NCBI GenBank assembly: GCA_963727545.1
Contig: CAVSGS010000007.1
Span: 62,001-126,000 of the forward strand
Origin: Flexifilum sp963727545
GTDB lineage: Bacteria > Chloroflexota > Anaerolineae > Aggregatilineales > Phototrophicaceae
DNA: 64,000 bases
Direction of reading: 5' to 3'
Numbering within the stretch: position 1 is the first letter of the stretch; each line of letters starts with the position of its first letter. Under the pieces are notes generated by a model that saw nothing but the letters and a program-made list of their open reading frames with translations, was not told the origin of the DNA and ran no database searches. Shown here piece after piece: positions 7,838 to 16,268 of the stretch. Both the position numbers and the translations under genes were made by a program.

Positions 7838-8580
7838 GATTTTGGCTCCGCAAGCTGCCCGTCGACGATGTGCAGGGTGGCATCGACCCGCGCGGCAACC
7901 GCCGGATCGTGCGTGGCGATCACCAGCGTCAGCCCCAGTTCGCGCCGCAGCTGCCCGAACAGATCGAGCATCGCTTCGCCGGTCGTGCTGTCGAGGTTAC
8001 CGGTCGGTTCGTCGGCGATCAAGATCGGCGGCTCGTTGACCAGCGCGCGGGCGATGGCGACCCGCTGCTGCTGTCCGCCGGAAAGCTGATTCGGGCGGTG
8101 GCGCAGGCGGTCACCTAGCCCGACGAGTTCCAAGACGCGCTTGGCGCGCGCGCTGCTGCGGCTGCTGTCGCGGCTGGCGAACAGCGGTACTTCGACGTTC
8201 TCCAACGCCGTCAGCGTCGGGATCAGGTTGAAGGATTGAAAGACCATGCCGATTTTGTCGCTGCGGAAGCGTGCCAGCTTGCTTTCTGCCAAGTTGGTGA
8301 TGTCGATGCCGTCGATAATCACCTGACCGCCGCTAGGGGTATCCAGTCCGGCGAGGATGCCGAGCAGCGTCGATTTGCCCGAACCCGACGGTCCGGTGAT
8401 GGCGATCCACGAGCCGCGCGCGATCGAGAACGAGATGCCGCGCAGGATGTGAAGCTGCTCGTTGGCGAGCGGCAGCGCGCGCGTAACGTCGCGCACCTGA
8501 ATGATTTCCGATTTGGCGCTGCTGGCGGTGCCGTTTTGCCGCACGGTGGCGCGGGTTGGTAAGCTCTGCGTGAGTTGCAT
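7834..8580 (-). CDS. ABC exporter ATP-binding protein (MacB/LolD type)
   Basis: This 248-residue ATPase has Walker A GPSGSGKSTLLG (about residues 63-74), signature LSGGQQQRVAIARAL, Walker B ILIADEPTGNLDS and H-loop ATHD. The TGNLDS sequence after Walker B is characteristic of the MacB/LolD/FtsE group. It pairs with the FtsX permease, whose gene overlaps its stop codon. The first 25 or so residues are polar and not part of the domain, so the true start could be slightly later. The intergenic region upstream carries tandem 11-bp repeats fitting control by the neighbouring OmpR-type regulator. Confidence 0.93.
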   Translation of the reverse strand: MQLTQSLPTRATVRQNGTASSAKSEIIQVRDVTRALPLANEQLHILRGISFSIARGSWIAITGPSGSGKSTLLGILAGLDTPSGGQVIIDGIDITNLAESKLARFRSDKIGMVFQSFNLIPTLTALENVEVPLFASRDSSRSSARAKRVLELVGLGDRLRHRPNQLSGGQQQRVAIARALVNEPPILIADEPTGNLDSTTGEAMLDLFGQLRRELGLTLVIATHDPAVAARVDATLHIVDGQLAEPKS

Positions 8581-8642
8581 GAGGTTATATTCCTCCCTTG
8601 GTAAACCCCAGCAAGTAGCTTACTCGCGCGGTGTCGCCACCC

Positions 8643-8675
8643 GGTCGCGGAAATGTCGCAAAATTGTCGCAAAAG
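8643..8675. promoter_or_regulatory. Three tandem 11-bp direct repeats, probable OmpR-type regulator site
   Basis: TGTCGCAAAAT (8654-8664) and TGTCGCAAAAG (8665-8675) are adjacent. A weaker copy, GGTCGCGGAAA, occupies 8643-8653. An 11-bp period in tandem is the usual binding pattern of OmpR/PhoB dimers. The site lies 63-95 bases upstream of the exporter ATPase start and downstream of the regulator/kinase genes. Confidence 0.55.
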
Positions 8676-8692
8676 TTGGAGTCGTGGCAATT

Positions 8693-8719
8693 GTAGGGCG
8701 TTATATATAACGCCCCTAC
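8693..8719. repeat. Palindromic repeat GTAGGGCG...CGCCCCTAC
   Basis: A 27-base near-perfect palindrome with arms GTAGGG-CGTTA and TAACGCCCCTAC around an AT centre. The left arm lacks one G. A closely related perfect version occurs at 52765-52792. It sits between the kinase and exporter genes. Confidence 0.7.
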
Positions 8720-8731
8720 CGGGGATGAATT

Positions 8732-10363
8732 CTAGTTGGCAGCTTTGACGAATTCGGAATCTGACTGTGCTGCTGGTACGCTAGAACGGCTCAACGGCAG
8801 CGTGATCGTGAAGCACGTCCCTTCACCGGGCGTGCTCTCGACGACGATCTGCCCGTTCATGGCTTCGGTGAACGACTTGACCAGCGTTAAGCCGATGCCG
8901 GTGCCGCCATTTTCAGCGCTGCGGTAATAGCGTTCCCAGATGTGCGGTAGGTCGGCTTCCGCGATCCCTTCGCCGGTGTCGCGCACCTGAATCTGCATCT
9001 GATCGCGGGTGGCGCTGGCGTTGAGGATCACCAAGCCGCCGGGTGGCGTGTGCCGCAAGCTGTTGTGGATCAGGTTGCGGAGCGCTTGCTCTAGCCGTGA
9101 GCCATCCGCCAGAACTTGGGGTAGGTGTGCCGGAGTTTGCGCCAGCACCTCGACCCGGTTGATCTGCCATGCCAGCGGCGCGACGGTCTCCACCACCTGA
9201 TCGATCAGCGTGACCGCATCCAGTGGGACACATTTCAGTTCCAACTGCTCGACCTCCGCGCGCGACAAGCTGAATAAGTCGTCGATCAGCGTTTGCAGGC
9301 GCTCGGTTTCGCGCTCAATGATGGCGAGGTCGCTCGCCGCTAGGGTGATGTCGTCCTGATCGGGGTTCTGCCGCCGCGCCGAGTCGAGATAAGCGCGCAC
9401 GGTCGCAATCGGCGTGCGGAGTTCGTGCGAGACGCTCGCCATCAGTTCGCGGCGCGACTTGAGCAGCGCGTCGACCTTTTCGCGTTCGCTGCGGAGTTCG
9501 CTCACGGTCACGCCGAGGCTCGCCGCCATCGCGTTGAAGTCGGTTTGCAGCTTGGCGATCTCGTCCTGCCCGGTGACCGGAACGCGCACGGCGTAGTTGC
9601 CATCCCCGGCGGCGTGGGCGGCGTCGAGCAGGGTGTCCAACCGTCGCTTGATGCGGCGGGCGAAGAAATACGAGACGACGATCGAGACCGGCAGCAGCAC
9701 GACTAAGACGGCAGTGGCGACGAGGATCGAAACGCCGATGAACGGCAGTGCCAACTGCAAGCGATAGAAAACCTGCACGAGCGGATGCGACGGCAGTTGC
9801 AGCGACGAGCTGCTCATGCTGCCGACGATCAGCGCGACTATCGGCAGGACAATCAGCGCTTGGAGCAGCCCGACCGCGATCAAGTGGCTGGTCACGAGCG
9901 ACCAGATCAGGCGGCGCTGGCGCAAGCCGTTCCACCAGACGAGAAGGCGGACGCTCACCCGAAAGAAGAGATAGGGGAAGGCGTAAAAGCCGACGAAGAG
10001 CACTGCTGCCATCCCCGTTTGCAGATCGTTGGCAGAGACCAGCAGCCGGTAAACGTAGACCAGCAGTATTCCGTTGAACACCACGAGCGGGACAATCAGA
10101 TACAACAGGTCAACGGCGAAGCGGCGATACCAGCGCCCGGTCGGGACGCGCAGCCGCAGCGAGTAGTATAGTCCGCAGCAGGGCACGACAAGGAACAGCA
10201 GGGTGGTCGGCATCATCGTCTCGACTTCGCTGTCGTAGATCAGCATCGAGAGCAGGATCAACCCGCTGCCTAGCACCAACGTCTCGACATAGGTGCGCAG
10301 CGGCGATCCCTTCAGAAAGAATTTTGCCCATCCGCTCAGGAAGTTTGACACGCGCGTTTCCAT
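8732..10363 (-). CDS. Polytopic membrane sensor histidine kinase
   Basis: This 543-residue protein has about six N-terminal membrane helices (within residues 20-230), then a HAMP-like segment (about 230-290) and a HisKA domain with phosphoacceptor H313 (MASVSHELRTP). The HATPase domain carries N-box NLIHNSLRHTP, G1 DTGEGIAEAD and G2 GGTGIGLTLVK. It begins inside the 3' end of the OmpR-type regulator gene (28-base overlap), so the two form a pair. The multi-helix sensor with almost no extracytoplasmic domain resembles kinases that sense membrane state. The exporter genes follow downstream, separated by 150 bases of regulatory sequence. Confidence 0.92.
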   Translation of the reverse strand: METRVSNFLSGWAKFFLKGSPLRTYVETLVLGSGLILLSMLIYDSEVETMMPTTLLFLVVPCCGLYYSLRLRVPTGRWYRRFAVDLLYLIVPLVVFNGILLVYVYRLLVSANDLQTGMAAVLFVGFYAFPYLFFRVSVRLLVWWNGLRQRRLIWSLVTSHLIAVGLLQALIVLPIVALIVGSMSSSSLQLPSHPLVQVFYRLQLALPFIGVSILVATAVLVVLLPVSIVVSYFFARRIKRRLDTLLDAAHAAGDGNYAVRVPVTGQDEIAKLQTDFNAMAASLGVTVSELRSEREKVDALLKSRRELMASVSHELRTPIATVRAYLDSARRQNPDQDDITLAASDLAIIERETERLQTLIDDLFSLSRAEVEQLELKCVPLDAVTLIDQVVETVAPLAWQINRVEVLAQTPAHLPQVLADGSRLEQALRNLIHNSLRHTPPGGLVILNASATRDQMQIQVRDTGEGIAEADLPHIWERYYRSAENGGTGIGLTLVKSFTEAMNGQIVVESTPGEGTCFTITLPLSRSSVPAAQSDSEFVKAAN

Positions 10364-11073
10364 CGATACCCGACCCCCCAGACCGTTTCGAGACAGTCGC
10401 CTTCTGCTTTGAGTTTCTTACGCAGCCGCAGCACGACATTGTCCACCGAGCGGTCGCCATCGACGTAGTTTTCGCCCCAGACCGTATCGAGCAGATACGC
10501 CCGACTGAACACGCGTCCGGCGTTGCTGGCGAGCAAGTGGAGCAGGGCGAACTCGGTGCGCGTGAGTTCGACCGGCTGCCCGTCGAGGCTGATCGCGTGG
10601 GCTTCCGGCTCGATGCGCAAGCCGCCCGCGACGATCACCGCGCTGGAAGCCGATTGATCGGCGACGAGTGTCTGCTGGATGATCGCGCGGCGGCGCAGCA
10701 TCGCGCGCACGCGCATGATCAACTCGCGCATACTGAAGGGCTTGGTCACGTAATCGTCAGCGCCGACCTCCAGCCCCAGCACCCGGTCGATTTCGGCATC
10801 GCGGGCGGTGAGCATCAGCACCGGGACGGACGAGAAAGTGCGCAGGCGGCGGAGTACGTTCAAGCCATCCATCCCCGGCAGCATCCAGTCGAGGATCACG
10901 AGTTGGAAGTCATCCGTTTCGGCTTGTCGCAAGCCCGTTTCGCCGTCGAGATTGTGCGTGACTTGATAGCCCGCCGCCTCCAATTCACGGACGACCACCA
11001 ACGCAAGGTCGCGCGCATCTTCGATGAACAGGATGCGCGCCAGCGGTGGCTGTTGCTCCGGGTCTGGTATCAT
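10336..11073 (-). CDS. OmpR/PhoB-family response regulator
   Basis: The receiver domain (about residues 12-125) has acidic residues E18-D19, phosphoacceptor D62 (LVILDWMLPGMDG), T/S switch MLTARD and K in YVTKPF. A winged-helix DNA-binding domain follows (about 145-240, with VELTRTEFALLHLLA and VDNVVLRLRKKL). The ATG at 11073 is preferred over a GTG at 11085 because GGAGG lies six to seven bases upstream of it. The downstream kinase gene overlaps its end. Tandem repeats at 8643-8675 are the best candidate binding site in the window, linking it to the ABC exporter. Confidence 0.93.
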   Translation of the reverse strand: MIPDPEQQPPLARILFIEDARDLALVVVRELEAAGYQVTHNLDGETGLRQAETDDFQLVILDWMLPGMDGLNVLRRLRTFSSVPVLMLTARDAEIDRVLGLEVGADDYVTKPFSMRELIMRVRAMLRRRAIIQQTLVADQSASSAVIVAGGLRIEPEAHAISLDGQPVELTRTEFALLHLLASNAGRVFSRAYLLDTVWGENYVDGDRSVDNVVLRLRKKLKAEGDCLETVWGVGYRWKRACQTS

Positions 11074-11509
11074 AAATGCCTCCACCTAATTGAGCGCGGT
11101 GTCGGATATTCCATTGACTTACGCCTTATTCCCGAAACTACGGTTCGACCGTCGATTGTGCACCGCAGGCGCGACGATCAGCTGCCGGAATTGTACCAAA
11201 CTGCCGTGGTTGTAAGTATTTGAGAAATGTCAGGGGCGACAGCGTTTCACAATTAGATGATCAAGCAGTCGATCATCGACTTAATCTCAAAGTGGGCGAA
11301 GTCGGCGTTGAAATTGGGGCAGGGCGCGGTACGATCTCTAGCTGCGATTGCTGCGCTAGTGCACGTCAACGGTGAGGTGGTGCGACGCTCGGCATGGGGG
11401 AGTAGTCCCGCGCCGATGCTGGTTTGGTTGCCGTCAACCGGCTGCCGCACCGGATTGATGTAACTGGTATTTTGTATGCCCTAACTATCTTGGAAGGAAT
11501 TGAAAATAT
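11074..11509. other. Divergent intergenic region between response regulator and GH2 gene
   Basis: These 436 bases separate the minus-strand regulator operon from the plus-strand GH2 gene and should contain both promoters. Short reading frames here show no recognisable domain. I found no clear operator or terminator. A ribosome site (GGAAGGA) lies just before the GH2 start. Confidence 0.4.
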
Positions 11510-13318
11510 ATGGCTATTCCTCGTCCTGAGTACCCCCGTCCTCAATTCGTGCGGGCAGATTGGCTCTGCTTGAATGGGGAGTGGGAGTTCGAAATTGATC
11601 AAGGCGACAGCGGGTTGGATCGAGGGCTGCTCAACCGTCCTCTGAACGGCAAGATCATCGTGCCGTTCTGCCCGGAGTCGGAGCTTTCCGGTGTGTTCAA
11701 TCGCGATTATCTGAACGTCGTCTGGTATCGCCGCGAGGTGACGATCCCGGCAGCGTGGGGCGACCAAGTGCCGGTGCTGCATTTCCAAGCGGTCGACTAC
11801 GACACGACGGTGTGGGCGAACGGCGTCGAGGTCGGGCGGCATCGCGGCGGATCGACACCCTTTAGCTGCGACTTGAGCCGGGTTGCCAAAGCGGGCGATA
11901 CGGTCACGATCGTCGTGCGTGCCCGTGACTCGCACACAGCGCCGCAGCCGCGCGGCAAGCAGTCACGGCTCTATGGTGCCTTCGGCGCGATCTACTATCG
12001 GACGACGGGTATCTGGCAGACGGTCTGGCTCGAACCGGTGCCGAAAGCTGCCCTGAAGCGCCCCCGGCTGACGCCGGACGTCAACGCCGGTGCGATTCAC
12101 CTCGTGCAGCCGCTCAGCGGTGCCAGCAAAGCCGGAATGCGCCTGCGGGCGACACTCAAGGACGCGCAGGGCGAAGTGGTCAGCGTGGAAGTGCCCGCCG
12201 ATCAAGACTTCACGCCGCAGCTTACGTTGGCGATTCCTGAAGATCGCCGCCGCTTGTGGTCGATCGAGGACCCGCATCTGTATGATCTCGACCTGCAACT
12301 GATCGATGCCGACGATACGGTGATCGACCATGCGACGAGTTACACTGGACTGCGGAGCGTCACCATCGACGGCAAGGCAGTCAAGCTGAACGGGAAAGCC
12401 GTTTTTCAGCGGTTGGTGCTCGATCAAGGCTATTATCCTGACGGCATCCTGACCGCGCCGAGCGACGAAGCGCTCAAGCACGACATCGAATTGAGCATGG
12501 CGGCGGGCTTTAACGGCGCGCGTCTGCATCAGAAGGTGTTCGAGGAGCGTTTCCTGTATTACGCCGACAAAATGGGCTATCTGGTCTGGGGCGAGTTCCC
12601 CGACTGGGGGATTTCCCACTATGGCAGCGAGTACGATCACCAGCGGGCAACGGCATCGTTCATCACCGAATGGTTGGAAGAACTTGACCGCGATTACTCA
12701 CATCCGGCGATCGTCGGCTGGTGCCCGCTCAACGAGACGTGGCAGCGCACCAGCGACCAGATCACCGACCTCGACGTGGTGACGCGCGGCATGTTCCTTG
12801 CAGCGAAGGCGATGGACCAGTCGCGTCCGGTGCTGGATACATCGGGCTATTCGCATCGTATCGCCGAAGCCGATATCTACGACAGTCACGACTACACCCA
12901 AGATCCGGCGACTTTCGCGAAGCGTCACGCGGGCTTGGCAAACGAAGATCCGTTCCTCAATACGCGCGAGCCGGATCGCGAATTCGGACACGACGGGACG
13001 ATTTCGATCCCGTATGGCGGACAACCCTACTTCGTCAGCGAGTTCGGCGGCATCTGGTGGAATCCGAACGCCAAGCCGGGCGAGGATTCGTGGGGCTATG
13101 GCGAGCGCGTCAAGAACCTTGACGAGTTCTACGCCCGCTTCGAGGGATTGTTCAACGCACTGCTCGATGACCCGAAGATGTTCGGCTACTGCTATACGCA
13201 GCTCACCGACGTCTATCAGGAGCAGAACGGGATCTACACCTTCAACCGGCGCGAGAAATTCGACATGGATCGCATCCGCGCGGTTCAGCAGCGTCGCGCC
13301 GCTATCGAGTCGGAGTAG
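11510..13318 (+). CDS. Glycoside hydrolase family 2 enzyme (beta-galactosidase/glucuronidase-like)
   Basis: This 602-residue protein has the GH2 order: a jelly-roll sugar-binding domain (about residues 1-180), an immunoglobulin-like domain (about 185-285) and a TIM barrel (about 290-600). The acid/base is E409 in PLNETW, the conserved NE pair, and the nucleophile is E511 in VSEFGG. No signal peptide is seen, so it acts in the cytoplasm on an imported oligosaccharide. It is shorter than LacZ and lacks its C-terminal domains, as in smaller GH2 enzymes. Substrate specificity cannot be fixed from sequence. It lies alone on the plus strand beside a LacI-controlled importer and two GH3 genes on the minus strand, and a strong terminator follows. 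Confidence 0.92.
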   Translation: MAIPRPEYPRPQFVRADWLCLNGEWEFEIDQGDSGLDRGLLNRPLNGKIIVPFCPESELSGVFNRDYLNVVWYRREVTIPAAWGDQVPVLHFQAVDYDTTVWANGVEVGRHRGGSTPFSCDLSRVAKAGDTVTIVVRARDSHTAPQPRGKQSRLYGAFGAIYYRTTGIWQTVWLEPVPKAALKRPRLTPDVNAGAIHLVQPLSGASKAGMRLRATLKDAQGEVVSVEVPADQDFTPQLTLAIPEDRRRLWSIEDPHLYDLDLQLIDADDTVIDHATSYTGLRSVTIDGKAVKLNGKAVFQRLVLDQGYYPDGILTAPSDEALKHDIELSMAAGFNGARLHQKVFEERFLYYADKMGYLVWGEFPDWGISHYGSEYDHQRATASFITEWLEELDRDYSHPAIVGWCPLNETWQRTSDQITDLDVVTRGMFLAAKAMDQSRPVLDTSGYSHRIAEADIYDSHDYTQDPATFAKRHAGLANEDPFLNTREPDREFGHDGTISIPYGGQPYFVSEFGGIWWNPNAKPGEDSWGYGERVKNLDEFYARFEGLFNALLDDPKMFGYCYTQLTDVYQEQNGIYTFNRREKFDMDRIRAVQQRRAAIESE

Positions 13319-13328
13319 TCAGCAAATG

Positions 13329-13360
13329 AAAAGCGCCTCTGAAAGCCAGAGGCGCTTTTT
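13329..13360 (+). terminator. Intrinsic terminator after the GH2 gene
   Basis: AAAGCGCCTCT and AGAGGCGCTTT form an 11-bp stem with a short loop, followed by a T run. It lies about 10 bases past the GH2 stop and between convergent genes, so it may serve both strands. Confidence 0.92.
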
Positions 13361-13400
13361 GATTCCGCTGGGTAAGGTGGGATTAGGCTTCTGCACCTAC

Positions 13401-14390
13401 CTATTGCGATTCTGACGTCGCCCCTTGAACTTCCCCTTGATCGGTATACTTGTGACAATTGACGAGCACGTCGTCAACATAGATGTCTTTGGGCACTACA
13501 CCCCGGCAGATGTCCATGACGTCGGGGCACCGCCCCGCGAATTTGCAGCCCTGCCGCAGATATTCTTCTTGCTCCAACTCGGCGAGCGTGACGGTTGACT
13601 CCCAACGTTTATTCGGGTCGGCTTGGGGGATGGAGTCACGCAGCAGCCTTGAGTACGGGTGCCGGGGATTCATCAGCACCTGTTCCACGGACCCCATTTC
13701 GATGATGTTGCCGCGAAACATGATGGCGATCCGGTCGCTGACGTAATAAGCCGTTGCCAAGTCGTGCGTGATGTAGAGGATGCTCACGCCCAGTTCGTCA
13801 CGAAGCTGTTTGAACAGGTTGACGATCGACATCCGCAGCGAGGCGTCGACCATCGACACCGGCTCGTCCGCGATCAGCAGCTTCGGATCAGTCACGAGCG
13901 CCCGCGCAATCGAGATTCGCTGAAGCTGACCACCGGAAAACTCGCTCGGATATTTCCCGGCGAATTCTTCATAGGTTAGTCCCACAAGGCGCAGCTTCTG
14001 ATCGATCCGATCGACGGCTTCCTGTTTTGATTTCGCCAAATGAAAATTCCGTACGGTTTCGTGGAAATAGGAATCGACTGTCCGCATGGGATTGAAGGTG
14101 CTGAACGGATCCTGAAAGATCGCCTGAATGCCATCGGTGATCCAAGCCTTCTCCTTGCGAGTTTGCACTTTTCCGCTATGGAGAATCTCCCCGGAGGTCG
14201 CTTCTTCAAACCCAAGAATAATTTTTGCCGTGGTCGTTTTGCCACAGCCGCTTTCGCCCGCCAAGGTGAAGATTTCAGCCGGTTTAATATCAAAGCTGAT
14301 GTGGTCAACGGCTGTAAAAGTGATCCGCGCAATCACGTTGCCCTGAGAGTACCGTTTGGTGAGGTTGCTTACCTCAAGCAGCTTATCCAT
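13401..14390 (-). CDS. oppF: Opp/Dpp-type ABC transporter ATP-binding protein (OppF-like)
   Basis: This 329-residue ATPase has Walker A GESGCGKTTTAK, signature FSGGQLQRISIARAL, Walker B LLIADEPVSMVD and H-loop ITHD. The C-terminal oligopeptide-transporter extension has CKFAGRCPDVMDIC, a conserved Cys motif in this family. Its start overlaps the end of the OppD-like gene by eight bases. It is the last gene of the importer operon. The family name says peptide, but members next to glycoside hydrolases often carry oligosaccharides, and here GH2 and GH3 genes flank the operon. Confidence 0.93.
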   Translation of the reverse strand: MDKLLEVSNLTKRYSQGNVIARITFTAVDHISFDIKPAEIFTLAGESGCGKTTTAKIILGFEEATSGEILHSGKVQTRKEKAWITDGIQAIFQDPFSTFNPMRTVDSYFHETVRNFHLAKSKQEAVDRIDQKLRLVGLTYEEFAGKYPSEFSGGQLQRISIARALVTDPKLLIADEPVSMVDASLRMSIVNLFKQLRDELGVSILYITHDLATAYYVSDRIAIMFRGNIIEMGSVEQVLMNPRHPYSRLLRDSIPQADPNKRWESTVTLAELEQEEYLRQGCKFAGRCPDVMDICRGVVPKDIYVDDVLVNCHKYTDQGEVQGATSESQ

Positions 14391-15390
14391 TTTGTCCCTC
14401 TCCTACCAACCAGCAGGCAGCTTTGTGGTCTTCGTCCAGTTGAGTAAAGTCTGGCATTTGCTGGCGGCAAATATCTTTGACATGCGGGCAGCGCGGATGG
14501 AAGGGGCAGCCCGGCGGCACGTCTGCCAAGGAGGGCGGACTGCCGGGGACGCTATCGCGCATCGTTTTATCGCCGAACTTAGGCAGCGAGTTGATCAAGA
14601 ATTGCGTGTAGGGATGCACCGGTTCGGCGAAGATTTGTTCGGTCGTTCCTTCTTCAACGATCTTCCCGGCATACATGATGCCAATCCGGTCAGCGATGTT
14701 GGCATGTACCCCCATATCGTGCGTGACCATGACGATCGTGTTCTTTAGACTCTTCTGAATATCCCTCAACATCTGAATCACGCCGCGCTGCACGACCACG
14801 TCCAGCGCCGTCGTCGGCTCGTCGCCGATCATGATACGCGGGTTGAGCGAAGAGGCGAGGGCGATGGTCACGCGCTGACGCATGCCGCCCGACAACTGGT
14901 GCGGGTAGACGTCGAGGACATTTTTAGGCAAGCCGAGTTCGAGGACGCGCTTATGCGCCAACTCGAAAATATCGGTGCGGGTTTGTCCGCTGCTGTGACT
15001 GCTGATGAAGTCTTCGAACGTGCCTTTGATCTTGATGACCGGATTGAACACACTCATCGAGCCTTGCGGAATGTAGGAGATGTACTCCATGCGCAGCTTA
15101 CGCTTGGCTTCCGGGTCTAAACTGGAGACGTCAATCTCTTGATCGTTGATACGATAGTAAATTTTGCCGTCAATCAGGCGTAGTGGGGGCACGATTTCGT
15201 TGAAAAGTGTCTTCAATAACGTGGTCTTGCCACAGCCACTTTCGCCGGCGATGCCGTAGATCTCGTTTTCATAGATCGACATGTTCACGTCGTTAACGGC
15301 TCGAACGACCTTCTGGGTACCTTGAACCTCCAAGAGATAGAAAGACTTGAGATGTTCGGTTCGTAGGATTACGGTTTTCTTTTCTGCCAT
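14383..15390 (-). CDS. oppD: Opp/Dpp-type ABC transporter ATP-binding protein (OppD-like)
   Basis: This 335-residue ATPase has Walker A GESGCGKTTLLK, signature LSGGMRQRVTIA, Walker B IMIGDEPTTALDV and H-loop VTHD. The C-terminal family motif is CPFHPRCPHVKDIC. It forms the nucleotide-binding heterodimer with the OppF-like subunit whose gene overlaps its end. It lies 11 bases downstream of the OppC-like permease. The extended insertion around residues 70-125 (GKIYYRINDQEIDVSSLD) is normal for OppD proteins. Confidence 0.93.
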   Translation of the reverse strand: MAEKKTVILRTEHLKSFYLLEVQGTQKVVRAVNDVNMSIYENEIYGIAGESGCGKTTLLKTLFNEIVPPLRLIDGKIYYRINDQEIDVSSLDPEAKRKLRMEYISYIPQGSMSVFNPVIKIKGTFEDFISSHSSGQTRTDIFELAHKRVLELGLPKNVLDVYPHQLSGGMRQRVTIALASSLNPRIMIGDEPTTALDVVVQRGVIQMLRDIQKSLKNTIVMVTHDMGVHANIADRIGIMYAGKIVEEGTTEQIFAEPVHPYTQFLINSLPKFGDKTMRDSVPGSPPSLADVPPGCPFHPRCPHVKDICRQQMPDFTQLDEDHKAACWLVGEGQNG

Positions 15391-15401
15391 GTCTGCGTCT
15401 C

Positions 15402-16253
15402 CTACGCCCCAACCCGCTGAATGCGCGTGCGAGGATCAAGGTATTCGCTGATGCTAACCGAGAACCAATAGAGCGCAATGAATACAAAGAGCGACAAGAT
15501 CACCGGCGTCAGGATCCACCACCAGCGCCCCAACAAAATCGATTGATAGAAGAGCGCCCAGTTTAGCATCGTCCCCAAAGTGGGGATATTGAGATTGACT
15601 AAACCAAGGATTGCCAGAGTAATCTCTAAACCAATCGCCCATGACATATTGTTGATCAAGGTCGAGAAAATCAGCGGCATCGTAAAGGGCATGTATTCCT
15701 TCAATACCAGTTTGATCGTTCCCGTCCCGGACAGGATGGCAGTCATGGTGAACTCACGCTCACGCAGGCTTAAAACCATCGAGCGAATCAGGCGGGCATC
15801 CCATGCCCAGCCGAAAAGCGCGAGCATCAAGCCCAGAACCGCCAGATTCATATGTTCACGCACCATCATGGCTAACATGACGAAGATCAGGAAGAGCGGG
15901 ATGACCAACAGACTGTCACCAACAAACATTAGAACCCGATCGATTCGACCGCCCTTGTATCCGGCGACCATGCCCACGAGGATGGCGATCGCTCGTGAGA
16001 CCAAGCCGGAGATGAGCGAAATAATCAGCGAATTACGCACAGCGAAAGTCGCCTGCCAGAAAACATCCTGCCCATTGGAGTCGGTGCCGAGCAAGTAATC
16101 CGCCGAGGGCTTCATATCTCTGGGGACAACGTGCCATAGTGTAGGATCATACGGTGAGAAGAACGACAAGAGCGCCATTGCCACGATGATCACCAGCACG
16201 ATGAAGCTGAAGGTGAAGCGATAATCTTTGAATAAGTCTCTGATAGCTTTCAT
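15402..16253 (-). CDS. oppC: Opp/Dpp-type ABC transporter permease (OppC-like)
   Basis: This 283-residue permease has about six helices. The N-terminal helix (about residues 14-34) is followed by the OppC-specific extracytoplasmic segment containing HLLGTDSNGQDVFWQ-like sequence (YLLGTDSNGQDVF). The binding-protein-dependent transport domain follows, with an EAA-type coupling loop near residues 170-195. It lies 15 bases downstream of the OppB-like gene and 11 bases upstream of the OppD-like gene, so all five transporter genes probably form one operon. Confidence 0.92.
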   Translation of the reverse strand: MKAIRDLFKDYRFTFSFIVLVIIVAMALLSFFSPYDPTLWHVVPRDMKPSADYLLGTDSNGQDVFWQATFAVRNSLIISLISGLVSRAIAILVGMVAGYKGGRIDRVLMFVGDSLLVIPLFLIFVMLAMMVREHMNLAVLGLMLALFGWAWDARLIRSMVLSLREREFTMTAILSGTGTIKLVLKEYMPFTMPLIFSTLINNMSWAIGLEITLAILGLVNLNIPTLGTMLNWALFYQSILLGRWWWILTPVILSLFVFIALYWFSVSISEYLDPRTRIQRVGA

Positions 16254-16268
16254 AGCAGCACCGGCTTC

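Noticed and set aside
11257..11463. 68-codon frame before the GH2 gene
   Set aside because: It lies in a divergent promoter region and has no domain or conserved pattern.
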